22,024 nucleotides of DNA from Candidatus Uhrbacteria bacterium RIFOXYB12_FULL_58_10. Lineage in GTDB: Bacteria > Patescibacteriota > Patescibacteriia > UBA9934 > GWF2-40-263. The position numbers and the translations under genes were made by a program. Positions within the stretch are counted from its first letter, which is position 1; every line of letters starts with the position of its first letter. The notes under the pieces were generated by a model that worked only from the letters and a program-made list of their open reading frames with translations, ran no database searches and was not told the origin of the DNA. The stretch spans positions 1 to 22,024 of the forward strand of contig CALRGL010000007.1 of NCBI GenBank assembly GCA_943357275.1. The letters run 5' to 3'. Below are positions 13,913 through 21,732 of this stretch, in pieces.

Positions 13913-14170
13913 TTATTTTGGTACTTCATCGATTCCACCTTTTGAAAAGGGATTACATCGTAAAATCCTCCACAAGGTCAGTCGCGTTCCTTTTATGAGT
14001 CCGTGATGTTCGATTGCTTGATACCCGTACTCGGAACAACTTGGATAAAACTGACAAAACCCATGTGGATAAAACCTGGATAACCATCCGTGGTCAAAAG
14101 ATAAGGTCTTTTGATAGAGCCGAATGACCTTTAGAAGCAAAAAACGTGGATAGTAAAAGAGCCATTTCAT
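13913..14170 (-). CDS. yidD: Membrane protein insertion efficiency factor YidD
   Basis: An 85-residue protein with the YidD core CQFYPSCSEYGYQAIEHHG (39-57) followed by LTLWRILRCNPFSKGGIDEVP, including three conserved cysteines. The N-terminal hydrophobic, basic helix is expected to be amphipathic and membrane-associated. The family assists YidC-mediated insertion. It overlaps rnpA by ATGA (start 14170, rnpA stop 14167), so translation is coupled. Usually yidC follows; here the operon stops and a convergent gene begins. Confidence 0.95.
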   Translation of the reverse strand: MKWLFYYPRFLLLKVIRLYQKTLSFDHGWLSRFYPHGFCQFYPSCSEYGYQAIEHHGLIKGTRLTLWRILRCNPFSKGGIDEVPK

Positions 14171-14505
14171 AGGATTGGCGTCTTCTTAAGAAGAGACACA
14201 ACCATCGATTCAATTTCCGCGAACGTTTTCCCCACCAGTTCTTTCTTTGTGAGAAAGAGCACATCATATCCACCTTTGATTTCCACAAGATGTTTCTGCA
14301 AAACAGCCCGAATTCTGCGTTTAATGGTGTTTCTTACCACCGCACTCTTTGAAACTTTGGTACCAACCACAATGGCGAACCGAGTTGTGGATAAGCTGTT
14401 CATTCTATATTTTAACCCAATTTGAACACCAAAAACGCTCTTGCCTTTGGCAAAGAGCGTCTTGATATCTTTTTCGTGTCGTAATCGATGCTCCTTAGGA
14501 AGCAT
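14167..14505 (-). CDS. rnpA: Ribonuclease P protein component
   Basis: The small basic protein cofactor of RNase P, which removes tRNA 5' leaders. The RNR-type signature is seen as KSAVVRNTIKRRIR, and the N-terminus MLPKEHRLRHEKDI is typical. Start ATG 14505 gives 112 residues and lies one base after the rpmH stop. GTG 14514 would add three residues by overlapping rpmH and is less likely. It is in the classical rpmH-rnpA-yidD operon beside dnaA. Confidence 0.94.
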   Translation of the reverse strand: MLPKEHRLRHEKDIKTLFAKGKSVFGVQIGLKYRMNSLSTTRFAIVVGTKVSKSAVVRNTIKRRIRAVLQKHLVEIKGGYDVLFLTKKELVGKTFAEIESMVVSLLKKTPIL

Positions 14506-14506
14506 A

Positions 14507-14644
14507 TTAAACACTCAATTTTTTGCGTCCTTTGGCACGACGTCGCTTCAAAACATCTTGTCCAGTAGAAGTGCTCATTCGTGAGCGAAATCCATGTACT
14601 TTTGAACGTTGTCGTTTCTTAGGCTGGAATGTTCGTTTAGGCAT
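14507..14644 (-). CDS. rpmH: 50S ribosomal protein L34
   Basis: A 45-residue, strongly basic protein beginning MPKRTFQPKKRQRSKVHGF and containing RSRMSTSTGQDVLKRRRAKG, the complete L34 signature. It is first gene of the leftward operon. The leader has no clear Shine-Dalgarno sequence. Confidence 0.97.
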   Translation of the reverse strand: MPKRTFQPKKRQRSKVHGFRSRMSTSTGQDVLKRRRAKGRKKLSV

Positions 14645-14668
14645 AGTGGTTTCTGATTTCGTAAAAGG

Positions 14669-14697
14669 ATACTAACACAGTATCCACAGCTAATCAA
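14669..14697 (-). promoter_or_regulatory. Promoter of rpmH-rnpA-yidD
   Basis: Minus strand TTGATT (14697-14692), 17-base spacer, TAGTAT (14674-14669). A DnaA-box-like GTATCCACA (14680-14688) lies inside the spacer, so DnaA could affect this operon too. Confidence 0.68.
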
Positions 14698-14739
14698 GCC
14701 TTTTCCACATGGTTGTCAAACTTGCCCACATGTGGACAA
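14680..14739. promoter_or_regulatory. DnaA-box cluster upstream of dnaA
   Basis: Four matches to TTATCCACA with one or two changes: GTATCCACA (14680-14688), TTTTCCACA (14701-14709), TTGCCCACA (14722-14730) and, inverted and abutting, TGTGGACAA (14731-14739). The last two overlap the dnaA promoter, suggesting autorepression by DnaA. Confidence 0.7.
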
Positions 14740-14750
14740 TTCGATACACT
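14722..14750 (+). promoter_or_regulatory. Promoter of dnaA
   Basis: TTGCCC (14722-14727), 17-base spacer, TACACT (14745-14750). The weak -35 is inside a DnaA box. Predicted +1 is near 14757. Confidence 0.6.
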
Positions 14751-14785
14751 ACACCTCGCTATTCACCCACATTGAGGGAATCCTC

Positions 14786-14806
14786 ATGTTCATTGCTTGT
14801 TTATGA
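14786..14806 (+). CDS. Candidate six-codon leader ORF (MFIACL) overlapping the dnaA start
   Basis: ATG 14786 is preceded at the proper distance (7 bases) by GAGGG, and its TGA (14804-14806) overlaps the dnaA ATG (14803) as ATGA. dnaA itself has no Shine-Dalgarno sequence, so ribosomes may reach it by termination-reinitiation. GAGG-GAAT-CCTC (14774-14785) can fold over the Shine-Dalgarno sequence. Whether it is translated is unknown. Confidence 0.4.
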   Translation: MFIACL

Positions 14807-16197
14807 ACACCAACGAACTCTGGCAGGTTGTTTTAGGGGAGCTTGAACTCTCACTAAGCAAGGCCAACTTTACAACTTGGTTTAAACAGACCTTTATTTC
14901 GGAGATCGATCGATCGACGATTATCATTGGCGTTCCAAACATGTTCACAAAAGCATGGCTTGAGAAAAAATACAGCCGTGAAATTATCAAAACGCTCCAA
15001 GATCATTCCAATGGGGTCCTTAAACAGATTCTTTACCGCGTCGAAATGAAGCCGACCAATCCTTTAGACATTCCGATCGTGCGCGAAAGTGAACCTGTTC
15101 AAGAACCACAACGTTTTCAATCAACTCCATCCGCTTCTGGATACCAAGAACCACAAGAAGTCCGCACGGGAGAATTTTCTTTGAATGGGAAGTATTGTTT
15201 TGGAACATTTATTGTTGGAAAGCAAAATGAACTTGCTCATGCGGCTGCACAAGCTGTGGCTAGCCAGCCAGGAGGTGTTTATAACCCTCTCTTTCTTTAT
15301 GGAGGTGTCGGACTTGGAAAAACACACTTGCTTCAAGCCGTCGGAAATGAACTACTTCGAAAGAATGGCAACACGCGCATCCTTTATATTACCTGTGAAC
15401 GTTTCACAAACGATTTTATCGGCGCCCTACGCTCAGGACGGATGAACGAATTTAAAAATCGTTATCGAACAGTGGATGTTTTACTCGTGGATGATATTCA
15501 ATTCATTACTGGAAAAGAGGGAACACAGGAGGAATTTTTCCATACATTCAATCAGCTCTATCAAAACAACAAACAAATTGTCATTAGCTCGGACCGACCT
15601 CCAAAAGCTATTCCAGCTCTTGAAAATCGTTTAGTTTCTCGATTTGAATGCGGAATGCTTGCGGACGTTGGTTCTCCTGACTTTGAAACACGTGTTGCTA
15701 TCTTGGAAAGCAAGTGTAAAGAAAAGTGTTATCCGATGGATCGAGATATTTTGCACCATGTTGCCACAACCGTGCAGGTGAACGTTCGCGAACTAGAAGG
15801 AGCTCTCAATAAAATTATTGCCTTCCATCAATTCAAGAACACTCGACCAACGCTTGATAGCGTCAAACCAATTCTGACGAGTTTTGCTCCAACAAACACC
15901 AAGAAAAATATCACTCCAAAACAAGTGATTCACACAGTCGCTGGTTATTACGATATTCAAATTGAAGATTTGCTTGGAAAAAGTCGTCAAAAACGCTTAG
16001 CATTTCCTCGCCAAGTGGTGATGTATATTTTGCGAGAAGAAATGAAGGCAAGTTACCCTTCCATTGGAACAGAACTTGGTGGACGTGACCACACAACAGC
16101 CATGCATGCGTATGAGAAAATTTGTAACTGCTTGAATAAAGATGAAAAGTTACAACACGATCTTGAACTCATTAAACAGAGGTTGTACACAGTCTAA
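14803..16197 (+). CDS. dnaA: Chromosomal replication initiator DnaA
   Basis: A 464-residue AAA+ initiator that binds DnaA boxes and opens the origin. Domain I is LWQVVLGELELSLSKANFTTWF (split by no gap, residues about 6-27), followed by a Pro/Gln-rich linker (about 85-120). Domain III has Walker A GGVGLGKT (167-174), Walker B LLVDD (227-231) and the ENRLVSRF Arg-finger region (274-281). Domain IV ends with the box-recognition signature GGRDHTTAMHAYEK. All catalytic residues are present. The start at ATG 14803 is preferred over TTG 14797 because it begins with the usual MNxxELW and overlaps the leader ORF. It is divergent from rpmH, the classical origin arrangement. Confidence 0.97.
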   Translation: MNTNELWQVVLGELELSLSKANFTTWFKQTFISEIDRSTIIIGVPNMFTKAWLEKKYSREIIKTLQDHSNGVLKQILYRVEMKPTNPLDIPIVRESEPVQEPQRFQSTPSASGYQEPQEVRTGEFSLNGKYCFGTFIVGKQNELAHAAAQAVASQPGGVYNPLFLYGGVGLGKTHLLQAVGNELLRKNGNTRILYITCERFTNDFIGALRSGRMNEFKNRYRTVDVLLVDDIQFITGKEGTQEEFFHTFNQLYQNNKQIVISSDRPPKAIPALENRLVSRFECGMLADVGSPDFETRVAILESKCKEKCYPMDRDILHHVATTVQVNVRELEGALNKIIAFHQFKNTRPTLDSVKPILTSFAPTNTKKNITPKQVIHTVAGYYDIQIEDLLGKSRQKRLAFPRQVVMYILREEMKASYPSIGTELGGRDHTTAMHAYEKICNCLNKDEKLQHDLELIKQRLYTV

Positions 16198-16470
16198 CCC
16201 TAGGTCTTCCACAAGTTTTCCTGTGAGGATCTTTTGGACAAGTGGGGTGAAACCCTGTGGGGGAACAGGTGATGAATTATCTTGCGACTCTGTGCAAAAA
16301 CATATGCACGTTTCATCCACCACCGTGTCCCATGGTCCATCCACAAATGCACACAGCATTCTTTCGCTTCACTCAGCTCTAAAAAGCGTTTGTCCACTCC
16401 ATCCACACCCCTTATTACTACTACTGTTTTATTCTTCTTTACTAAACACTAATACAAATAAGAGCTCCGT
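16198..16470. other. Probable replication origin (oriC) between dnaA and dnaN
   Basis: A 273-base gene-free region with DnaA-box-like sites TCTTCCACA (16205-16213), CCATCCACA (16337-16345), TTGTCCACT (16390-16398) and CCATCCACA (16399-16407), the last two abutting in the same orientation. They are followed by C4 (16408-16411), then TTA-TTA-CTA-CTA-CTG (16412-16426), which read 3' to 5' on the other strand is AAT-AAT-GAT-GAT-GAC, the DnaA-trio pattern. An A/T-rich tract follows to the dnaN start. The order box, box, GC-rich spacer, trios, AT-rich matches the Bacillus subtilis basal unwinding region. A dnaN promoter could overlap (TTGTCC 16390, 17 bases, TATTAC 16413-16418). Confidence 0.78.
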
Positions 16471-17607
16471 ATGAAACTCAGTTGCACACGAGATAATCTC
16501 CATCAGGGACTCAGCATCACCTCTCATTTGATGACAAAGAACGTGAACTTACCCATCCTACAAAACGTTCTTGTAAAAGCCGAAGGAGGAATGATCCGCT
16601 TCTCATCGACCAACCTAGAAGTTGCTGTGAATTGTACGGTTCGAGGAAAAGTTGATGAACCAGGAGAACACACCCTTCCATCCAAATTATTTTTTGACTA
16701 TGTTTCGCTTCTTCCAAACGAAACAATACATATCAACACAGAAGACGACAATATTCACATTGCTTGTGGAGGATATAAAACAAAAATCAACGGACTCAGT
16801 GCCTCTGAATTTCCACTCATTCCAAGAGTTGAAAAACAAATGGCCTTTGAGATTCCCGTCGATGATTTCAAAAGCTCGCTCTCACAGGTTTTATTCTCTG
16901 TTGCCACAAATGAGTCACGTCCAGAGTTAACAGGTGTCTCCATGCGATTTTGGACCCTTGGAAGCGAAGGGAGACTCACACTCGCCTCAACGGATTCCTA
17001 TCGATTATCAGAAAAGACTCTTCCTGTGGTCAGTGGCGTTCAAGAAGATGTTTCCTTGGTTGTTCCAGCAAAAACACTTTCTGAAGTTTCAAGAATTTTA
17101 TCGGTCTTCAAAGATGATGTTGATTTGCCAGCAACCGTCTCCATGTTCCTTTCAAATAGTCAGATTGTCTTTGTTTATGGATCTGTGGAGCTCATCTCTC
17201 GAACGATTGATGAGCAGTATCCAGACTATGAACAGATTATCCCGAAGCAATTTCAAACAAAAGTCGTGATCGATCGTGAGGATTTCATTAAAGCGGTCAA
17301 AACAGCCAGTTTGTTTTCTAAGAATGGACTGTTTGATATTGCTCTTGAATTCAATGCTGAGGAAAAGCGCGTACAGGTAAAATCAGTGGATGCCACGCGA
17401 GGGGCAAATACGTCTGAATGTTCAGCAGATCTTACAGGAAAAAGTAATTCTGTGACGGTAAACTTCCGCTATTTACTCGATGGACTTCAAGCGATTCGAT
17501 CAGAGCAAATCAACTTTGAAATGATCGATGCGGCAAATCCTTGTTTGGTCACACCAAACAGTTCACAAGAAGCGTTTCGTTATATCGTGATGCCAATCAA
17601 ACAATAA
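16471..17607 (+). CDS. dnaN: DNA polymerase III sliding clamp, beta subunit
   Basis: A 378-residue protein, normal for the beta clamp, a ring-shaped dimer that tethers polymerase to DNA. N-terminal MKLSCTRDNLHQGLSITSH, LPILQNVLVKA, the second-domain start (about residue 125, AFEIPVDDFKSSLSQVLFSV), ELTGVSMRF, and the C-terminal YIVMPIKQ (canonical YxVMPxx) are all typical. It follows dnaA across the probable origin. No recF follows; instead a convergent PBP gene begins after a shared terminator. The leader lacks a good Shine-Dalgarno sequence. Confidence 0.97.
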   Translation: MKLSCTRDNLHQGLSITSHLMTKNVNLPILQNVLVKAEGGMIRFSSTNLEVAVNCTVRGKVDEPGEHTLPSKLFFDYVSLLPNETIHINTEDDNIHIACGGYKTKINGLSASEFPLIPRVEKQMAFEIPVDDFKSSLSQVLFSVATNESRPELTGVSMRFWTLGSEGRLTLASTDSYRLSEKTLPVVSGVQEDVSLVVPAKTLSEVSRILSVFKDDVDLPATVSMFLSNSQIVFVYGSVELISRTIDEQYPDYEQIIPKQFQTKVVIDREDFIKAVKTASLFSKNGLFDIALEFNAEEKRVQVKSVDATRGANTSECSADLTGKSNSVTVNFRYLLDGLQAIRSEQINFEMIDAANPCLVTPNSSQEAFRYIVMPIKQ

Positions 17608-17617
17608 ACAAAAAAAC

Positions 17618-17644
17618 ACAGGGTCAAAGCCCTGTATTTTTTTT
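17618..17644. terminator. Bidirectional terminator between dnaN and the PBP gene
   Basis: ACAGGG and CCCTGT form a 6-bp stem around TCAAAG, flanked by an A-run on the left and eight T on the right, so it can serve both converging genes. Confidence 0.87.
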
Positions 17645-17646
17645 GT

Positions 17647-20646
17647 TTAGAAGAGTTTTAAACTATCGGTTGGTGTATAGATGTCAGGAGGTGATTCTGT
17701 TGTAGGAGGTGTTGTGTTCTCTGTTGGAGGTTCTGTAACAGGAGGTGTTGGCGTTTGCCCAGGCATAATTCTTACAAGGACACCCGTTGTTGTAAGATCA
17801 GGCGAACCATTTTTTGTACGAGCTGTTGCTGTGAGGACCCATGATCCAGATTCCGGAAGGGACCAATCAACCGTAATAAATGGCGAAGAAGGATCCACAA
17901 CTTGTCCAATGAGTGTACGTGCACCACCATAAAGTGGTTGTGCAAACATTGTGAGACTTGCGTAGTCTTGAGGTTGTTTTAATTGAGCAACAACCGTAAA
18001 TGTTTGTTGTGAACGTTCAATGACTTGTCCATTTTTTGGATCGATCAAATCCAGTGAGGCACTCGTTCCATCTTGAGAAATCGTTATGCCAACGGTATCT
18101 GTCCCCGCATTATCCACATCGTCATAAGCAACGGCTTTTAAGCTGTGGAAACCTCGCTTAATCGTGTTTGGAAGAACAAGAGAAAAGCTAAATGGGGCAG
18201 AGTTATCAAGATCAAGGAATTGTCCGTCAATGTAGAGTTCTACACGAGAAACAGATCGAGGGGCTTCTGCGGAAACTTGAACAAAGAGATTTCGGTCGTT
18301 TAGTGTTTGTCCTTCTGTTGGAGAGAGGATTTCAACACGTGGAGTATTTGCTGGTGTGTGAACGTTATCTTCCTCTGTTGGAGGAGCACTTTGAGTGATT
18401 TTTATTCCTGTGGTTTCTTCTTGTTTGGCAATCCATTTTAAGATCCCTGCTTCCCAGGCTGTATACTGTGGATCCTTTGAAGGATTTTCTGGTGTTGGAC
18501 CTGTTGGATTGGTTGGGTCAACGTAGTGCAAAATTTCGTGATATTCTGCAAACAAGCGTTCTTCTTTTTGAGAGTCAGGTGTGAGAGCTGTTGCTCGTTT
18601 TCCTGTGGCTTTATCAATCATTATTGTTTGCGCGCTAATTTTGCCATCAAGAACATCTTTTCCTGTTGCTTTGATCGTTGGTTTAGCAAACTGTTCAATC
18701 GGTTTACCTTCCAAAGCACGTTTGAAAAACGCGTTCCAGATTGGTCCAGCGGTATTTTCTCCACCAGAACCTTTTTTCATTTCTGTATTGTTATTGTTTC
18801 CAGCCCAAACACCCACAGCAAGCGAAGGCGTATATCCAACAAGCCAACCGTCGCGATAATCGTTTGTGGTTCCTGTTTTTGCAGCTACAGGTCTTTCACC
18901 AAGTTGCAACATGCTTGTTCCACCAAAGACGTAGGTTCGCGCCGAATTGTCTGAAAGGACATGTGTGATGGTCTTTGCGGCGTTTTCATCAATAATTTGT
19001 TTTCCTTCCTGCTGTTTCCATTCTTCTAAGATGGTTCCGTCAGCGTCTTCTACTTTGAGGATAGAGACAAGATCATGTTGTTTTCCATTGTTTGCAAAGG
19101 CTGCAAAAGCATTCACATGTTCAACAAGTTTTACTTCACCTCCACCAAGGGCAAGCGAAAGTCCATAGTTTGAAAGTTCAGAGAACGAGGTATATCCAAG
19201 AGAATTTGCAAAGTTTAAGGTATTTTCGATACCAACAAGGTACAAAAGTTTTACAGCTGGAATATTCAGTGACCCTTGTAAAGCTTCGCGTAGACGGATA
19301 GGTCCACGTTCTTTTCCATCGTAATCGTGTGGTGTGTAAGGTCCTGTTGCTGTTGGCATGGTCGTTTCAACGTCCCAAAGAACCGTATTTGGTGTGTATC
19401 CCATTTCAAACGATTTCGCATAGACGATTGGTTTGAAACTTGATCCTGGTTGTCGAGGACGTGTCGCGACGTTTACTTGGCCATCAATCTCATCACTGAA
19501 ATAATCTTTTGATCCGACCATGGAAAGAATGTTTCCATTTTTTGTATCGATGGCAACTAAAGAAGCATTTGAAAACCCTTTCGATTCTCCACGTTCATCC
19601 ACTCCTTTTTTCACTTCCTCTTCTGCAATTTTTTGATAGTCGTAATCGAGTGTTGTAATGACTTTCATCCCACCTTCTTCAACCGCACGAGCACCATAGG
19701 TTTCCTCAAGTTGATCTTTCACATACAAAACAAAATGAGGTGCTTCGATATTGGTAAGTCGTGATTGAATGGCTGTGTCCTCACTAAAAGCTGTGTCGTG
19801 CTCTTCTTGTGTAATGAAGTTTAATTCAAGCATCTGATCGAGTAGATAGTTACGACGTGCCAGCAAGCGATCCGGATTATTTAAGTAAACCGTTGGTGCT
19901 TTTGGCAAAGAGGCAAGAGTGACAGCTTGAGCAATGGAAAGTTCATTTGCACTTTTTCCATAAAAATTTTGAGCCGCTGCTTCAATTCCGTAGTAAGTTG
20001 ATCCGTAAGGAATTTCGTTGAAATAGATTTGAAGAATTTCATCTTTTTTGTAGCGACGTTCAAGTTCAACAGAAAGAATTAACTCTTTAATTTTTCGAGT
20101 AAAGGTTTTCTCATTGGAGAGAATAGCGTTCTTCACAAGCTGTTGGGTCAAGGTTGAACCACCAACTTTGTTTCCAATCAAGTTTTGAAAGACAGCTCGA
20201 GCAAGTCCACGCACATCAAATCCACCGTGTGTACAAAAACTACGATCTTCTGCGGCAATGGTCGCTTGCAAAGCAAAAAGGGGAATGCCTTTTTCGTCAA
20301 ATTCAATATCGGCTTTGTCGTTACAAAACCCTTGTTGAAGTTTTTTCAACGTGCGATTTTCTTCTCCGAAAATTTCGTACAAGACATGAGTACCGGTACG
20401 ATCGTAAATTTTGGTTGTTTGAGAAATACTTCGTTCCGTCAAACTGTTTGGATTTGGAAGGTCTTTACTAATCATGGCCATTAAGATGACCGCAAAGAGA
20501 GAAAAACCAACAAAACAAGCAATAATAATCAAAAGAAGGTTTTTTTTGATTTGCGACGAGATCTTTGGTGAGGATGATCTTCGTCGTGAATCCGGTTGGT
20601 TTTGTTTTTTGGTCCAACCCTGTTTGTTGTACGTGTGTCGAGACAT
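17647..20646 (-). CDS. Class A penicillin-binding protein (1A type) with Ig-like domain and Pro/Thr tail
   Basis: A 999-residue bifunctional cell-wall synthase from ATG 20646 (TTG 20670 would add eight residues). It has a basic, disordered cytoplasmic N-terminus and one membrane helix (about 36-58). The GT51 transglycosylase domain has AAEDRSF with catalytic E133, GGSTLTQQ (162-169) and RRYKKDEILQIYFNEIPYG. The transpeptidase domain has SSFK (S402, K405), SLN (459-461) and KTG (590-592), so both activities look intact. After the transpeptidase comes a region ending in an Ig-like domain (about 775-860, starting at PRVEILSPTEGQTL), a second beta-rich segment (about 865-955), and a Pro/Thr-rich tail (TPTPPVTEPPTENTTPP). 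Such tails suggest cell-wall spanning or attachment. Leader and promoter are unclear; TATTCT about 10 bases upstream implies a short leader. Confidence 0.94.
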   Translation of the reverse strand: MSRHTYNKQGWTKKQNQPDSRRRSSSPKISSQIKKNLLLIIIACFVGFSLFAVILMAMISKDLPNPNSLTERSISQTTKIYDRTGTHVLYEIFGEENRTLKKLQQGFCNDKADIEFDEKGIPLFALQATIAAEDRSFCTHGGFDVRGLARAVFQNLIGNKVGGSTLTQQLVKNAILSNEKTFTRKIKELILSVELERRYKKDEILQIYFNEIPYGSTYYGIEAAAQNFYGKSANELSIAQAVTLASLPKAPTVYLNNPDRLLARRNYLLDQMLELNFITQEEHDTAFSEDTAIQSRLTNIEAPHFVLYVKDQLEETYGARAVEEGGMKVITTLDYDYQKIAEEEVKKGVDERGESKGFSNASLVAIDTKNGNILSMVGSKDYFSDEIDGQVNVATRPRQPGSSFKPIVYAKSFEMGYTPNTVLWDVETTMPTATGPYTPHDYDGKERGPIRLREALQGSLNIPAVKLLYLVGIENTLNFANSLGYTSFSELSNYGLSLALGGGEVKLVEHVNAFAAFANNGKQHDLVSILKVEDADGTILEEWKQQEGKQIIDENAAKTITHVLSDNSARTYVFGGTSMLQLGERPVAAKTGTTNDYRDGWLVGYTPSLAVGVWAGNNNNTEMKKGSGGENTAGPIWNAFFKRALEGKPIEQFAKPTIKATGKDVLDGKISAQTIMIDKATGKRATALTPDSQKEERLFAEYHEILHYVDPTNPTGPTPENPSKDPQYTAWEAGILKWIAKQEETTGIKITQSAPPTEEDNVHTPANTPRVEILSPTEGQTLNDRNLFVQVSAEAPRSVSRVELYIDGQFLDLDNSAPFSFSLVLPNTIKRGFHSLKAVAYDDVDNAGTDTVGITISQDGTSASLDLIDPKNGQVIERSQQTFTVVAQLKQPQDYASLTMFAQPLYGGARTLIGQVVDPSSPFITVDWSLPESGSWVLTATARTKNGSPDLTTTGVLVRIMPGQTPTPPVTEPPTENTTPPTTESPPDIYTPTDSLKLF

Positions 20647-20717
20647 AAAGGTGTGGATAGAATACCTCAAAATACTTTAAAAAGAAAGGGATTTACGCAA
20701 AAACCCCTTAAAATAGG

Positions 20718-20746
20718 TTGACGAAACGGGTTTTTTGTGCTATAGT
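20718..20746 (+). promoter_or_regulatory. Promoter of the 3D-domain gene
   Basis: TTGACG (20718-20723), 17-base spacer, TATAGT (20741-20746). It has the best -10 in the window. Predicted +1 is 20753, giving a leader of 68 bases. Confidence 0.82.
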
Positions 20747-20752
20747 ATTGAA

Positions 20753-20772
20753 GTCCCATGAGGGACGTTTTT
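20753..20772 (+). promoter_or_regulatory. Stem-loop at the +1 of the 3D-domain gene
   Basis: GTCCC-ATGA-GGGAC starts exactly at the predicted +1 and is followed by G and five T. It could stabilise the 5' end or, with the T-run, act as an early pause or attenuator. Confidence 0.45.
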
Positions 20773-20820
20773 GTTCCTTGTCATTTTGCCTAACCAATGT
20801 TTCCAACCTGGAGGAAGGAA

Positions 20821-21498
20821 ATGTCGGTTATGCGGAATAAAGCAACAAAAAAACACTCAAAAAAGAACTTGAACTCTGTAAAGACTCAAGTTTTCAAACA
20901 ATTGAAGACCCTTTGGGAAAATGACACTGTGTACGTAAAGACCGTTTCTACGTTTGTTTATCAAACATGGGTACGTCTTGAACAGTACGTCAAACCACTT
21001 CGACGACATGCGATGGACATTTCTGTCCTTACATTCGTCGCTGTGCTTGGTGTGTATTTTCTCTTCCCAACGGTTGCTAACGCGGACGTGGATCAGCAGG
21101 TTGGAATGGATCAAACAACGCTAGATCGTGTGATTGCATCGATGCAAAACAAGACAACGGCCACTGGCCGATTGCCACAGGCAAAAGATGCAGAACCACG
21201 ACGATCGTTTACCATCCCAATCACTGCTTATACGTCTGAGGTTGGTCAAACCGATGATTCACCGTGTATCACTGCTTCAGGACTCGATGTCTGTGAACGT
21301 AATATCGAGAACGTTGTTGCTGCGAACTTCTTACCAATTGGAACACGTGTACGTATCCCAGAATTTTATGGGGACCGTGTGTTCTATGTAGAAGATCGTA
21401 TGAACCGACGTTACGATAAACGCATGGATATCTGGATGAAAAAGTTATCGGATGCAAAAACATTCGGACTTAAATATACAACGATTGAGGTATTCTAA
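20821..21498 (+). CDS. Membrane-anchored 3D-domain protein (MltA/RpfB-like double-psi barrel)
   Basis: A 225-residue protein from ATG 20821, chosen because GGAGGAAGG lies just upstream. Residues 1-64 are basic and cytoplasmic. One membrane helix (about 66-88, MDISVLTFVAVLGVYFLFP, ending TVANA) exports the rest, with a possible signal-peptidase site at ANA. The C-terminal 3D domain (about 131-225) has AYTSE, TASG, ANFLPIGTRVRIP and EDRMNRRYDKRMDIWM with the three Asp (D192, D199, D203) that name the family; in MltA- and RpfB-like enzymes such a barrel cleaves peptidoglycan. C149 and C158 could form a disulfide. It is divergent from the PBP gene, so synthesis and remodelling of the wall lie side by side. 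Confidence 0.88.
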   Translation: MSVMRNKATKKHSKKNLNSVKTQVFKQLKTLWENDTVYVKTVSTFVYQTWVRLEQYVKPLRRHAMDISVLTFVAVLGVYFLFPTVANADVDQQVGMDQTTLDRVIASMQNKTTATGRLPQAKDAEPRRSFTIPITAYTSEVGQTDDSPCITASGLDVCERNIENVVAANFLPIGTRVRIPEFYGDRVFYVEDRMNRRYDKRMDIWMKKLSDAKTFGLKYTTIEVF

Positions 21499-21522
21499 GA
21501 GTGTAGAGTCAGTGCTTGTTAG

Positions 21523-21556
21523 CAAAAGAACTCGCGTTAAGCGGGTTCTTTTGTTT
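21523..21556 (+). terminator. Terminator of the 3D-domain gene
   Basis: CAAAAGAACTCGC pairs with GCGGGTTCTTTTG (13 bp, one T-G) around GTTAA, with a T-rich tail. Confidence 0.88.
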
Positions 21557-21581
21557 GAGAACAGCAAAGAAGAAGACAAAA

Positions 21582-21609
21582 CAAAACATCCAGATTTCTG
21601 GATGTTTTG
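21582..21609 (-). terminator. Terminator downstream of tRNA-Cys
   Basis: CAAAACATCCAGA and its complement form a near-perfect hairpin of about 12 bp. Symmetry gives T-rich tails both ways (TTTTGTTTTG), so it may also back up the 3D gene's terminator. It lies 4 bases beyond the encoded CCA of the tRNA. Confidence 0.8.
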
Positions 21610-21612
21610 TTT

Positions 21613-21688
21613 TGGAGGCTTGGGCGGGAATCGAACCCGCGCAGTCGAGGTTTTGCAGACCCCAGCGTTTCCACTTCGCCACCAAGCC
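21613..21688 (-). tRNA. tRNA-Cys (anticodon GCA), CCA encoded
   Basis: The minus strand gives a full cloverleaf: acceptor GGCTTGG/CCAAGCC, D-stem GCG/CGC, anticodon stem GGGGT/ACCTC with loop CTGCAAA (anticodon GCA), and T-arm GCGGG-TTCGATT-CCCGC. The discriminator base is T (U73), the main identity element of tRNA-Cys. CCA is encoded at 21615-21613. Without CCA the gene is 21616-21688. Confidence 0.96.
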
Positions 21689-21700
21689 ACTACGAATGAG

Positions 21701-21729
21701 AATATAGCAGAGGATCGAAATAGAATCAA
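21701..21729 (-). promoter_or_regulatory. Promoter of tRNA-Cys
   Basis: Minus strand TTGATT (21729-21724), 17-base spacer, TATATT (21706-21701), 13 bases from the mature 5' end. Confidence 0.72.
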
Positions 21730-21732
21730 TAA

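Noticed and set aside
20697..20737. A-rich/CCCC ... GGG/T-run imperfect hairpin upstream of the 3D-domain gene
   Set aside because: It overlaps the promoter at 20718-20746 and has a long weak loop, with no gene ending nearby, so a terminator makes no sense there.
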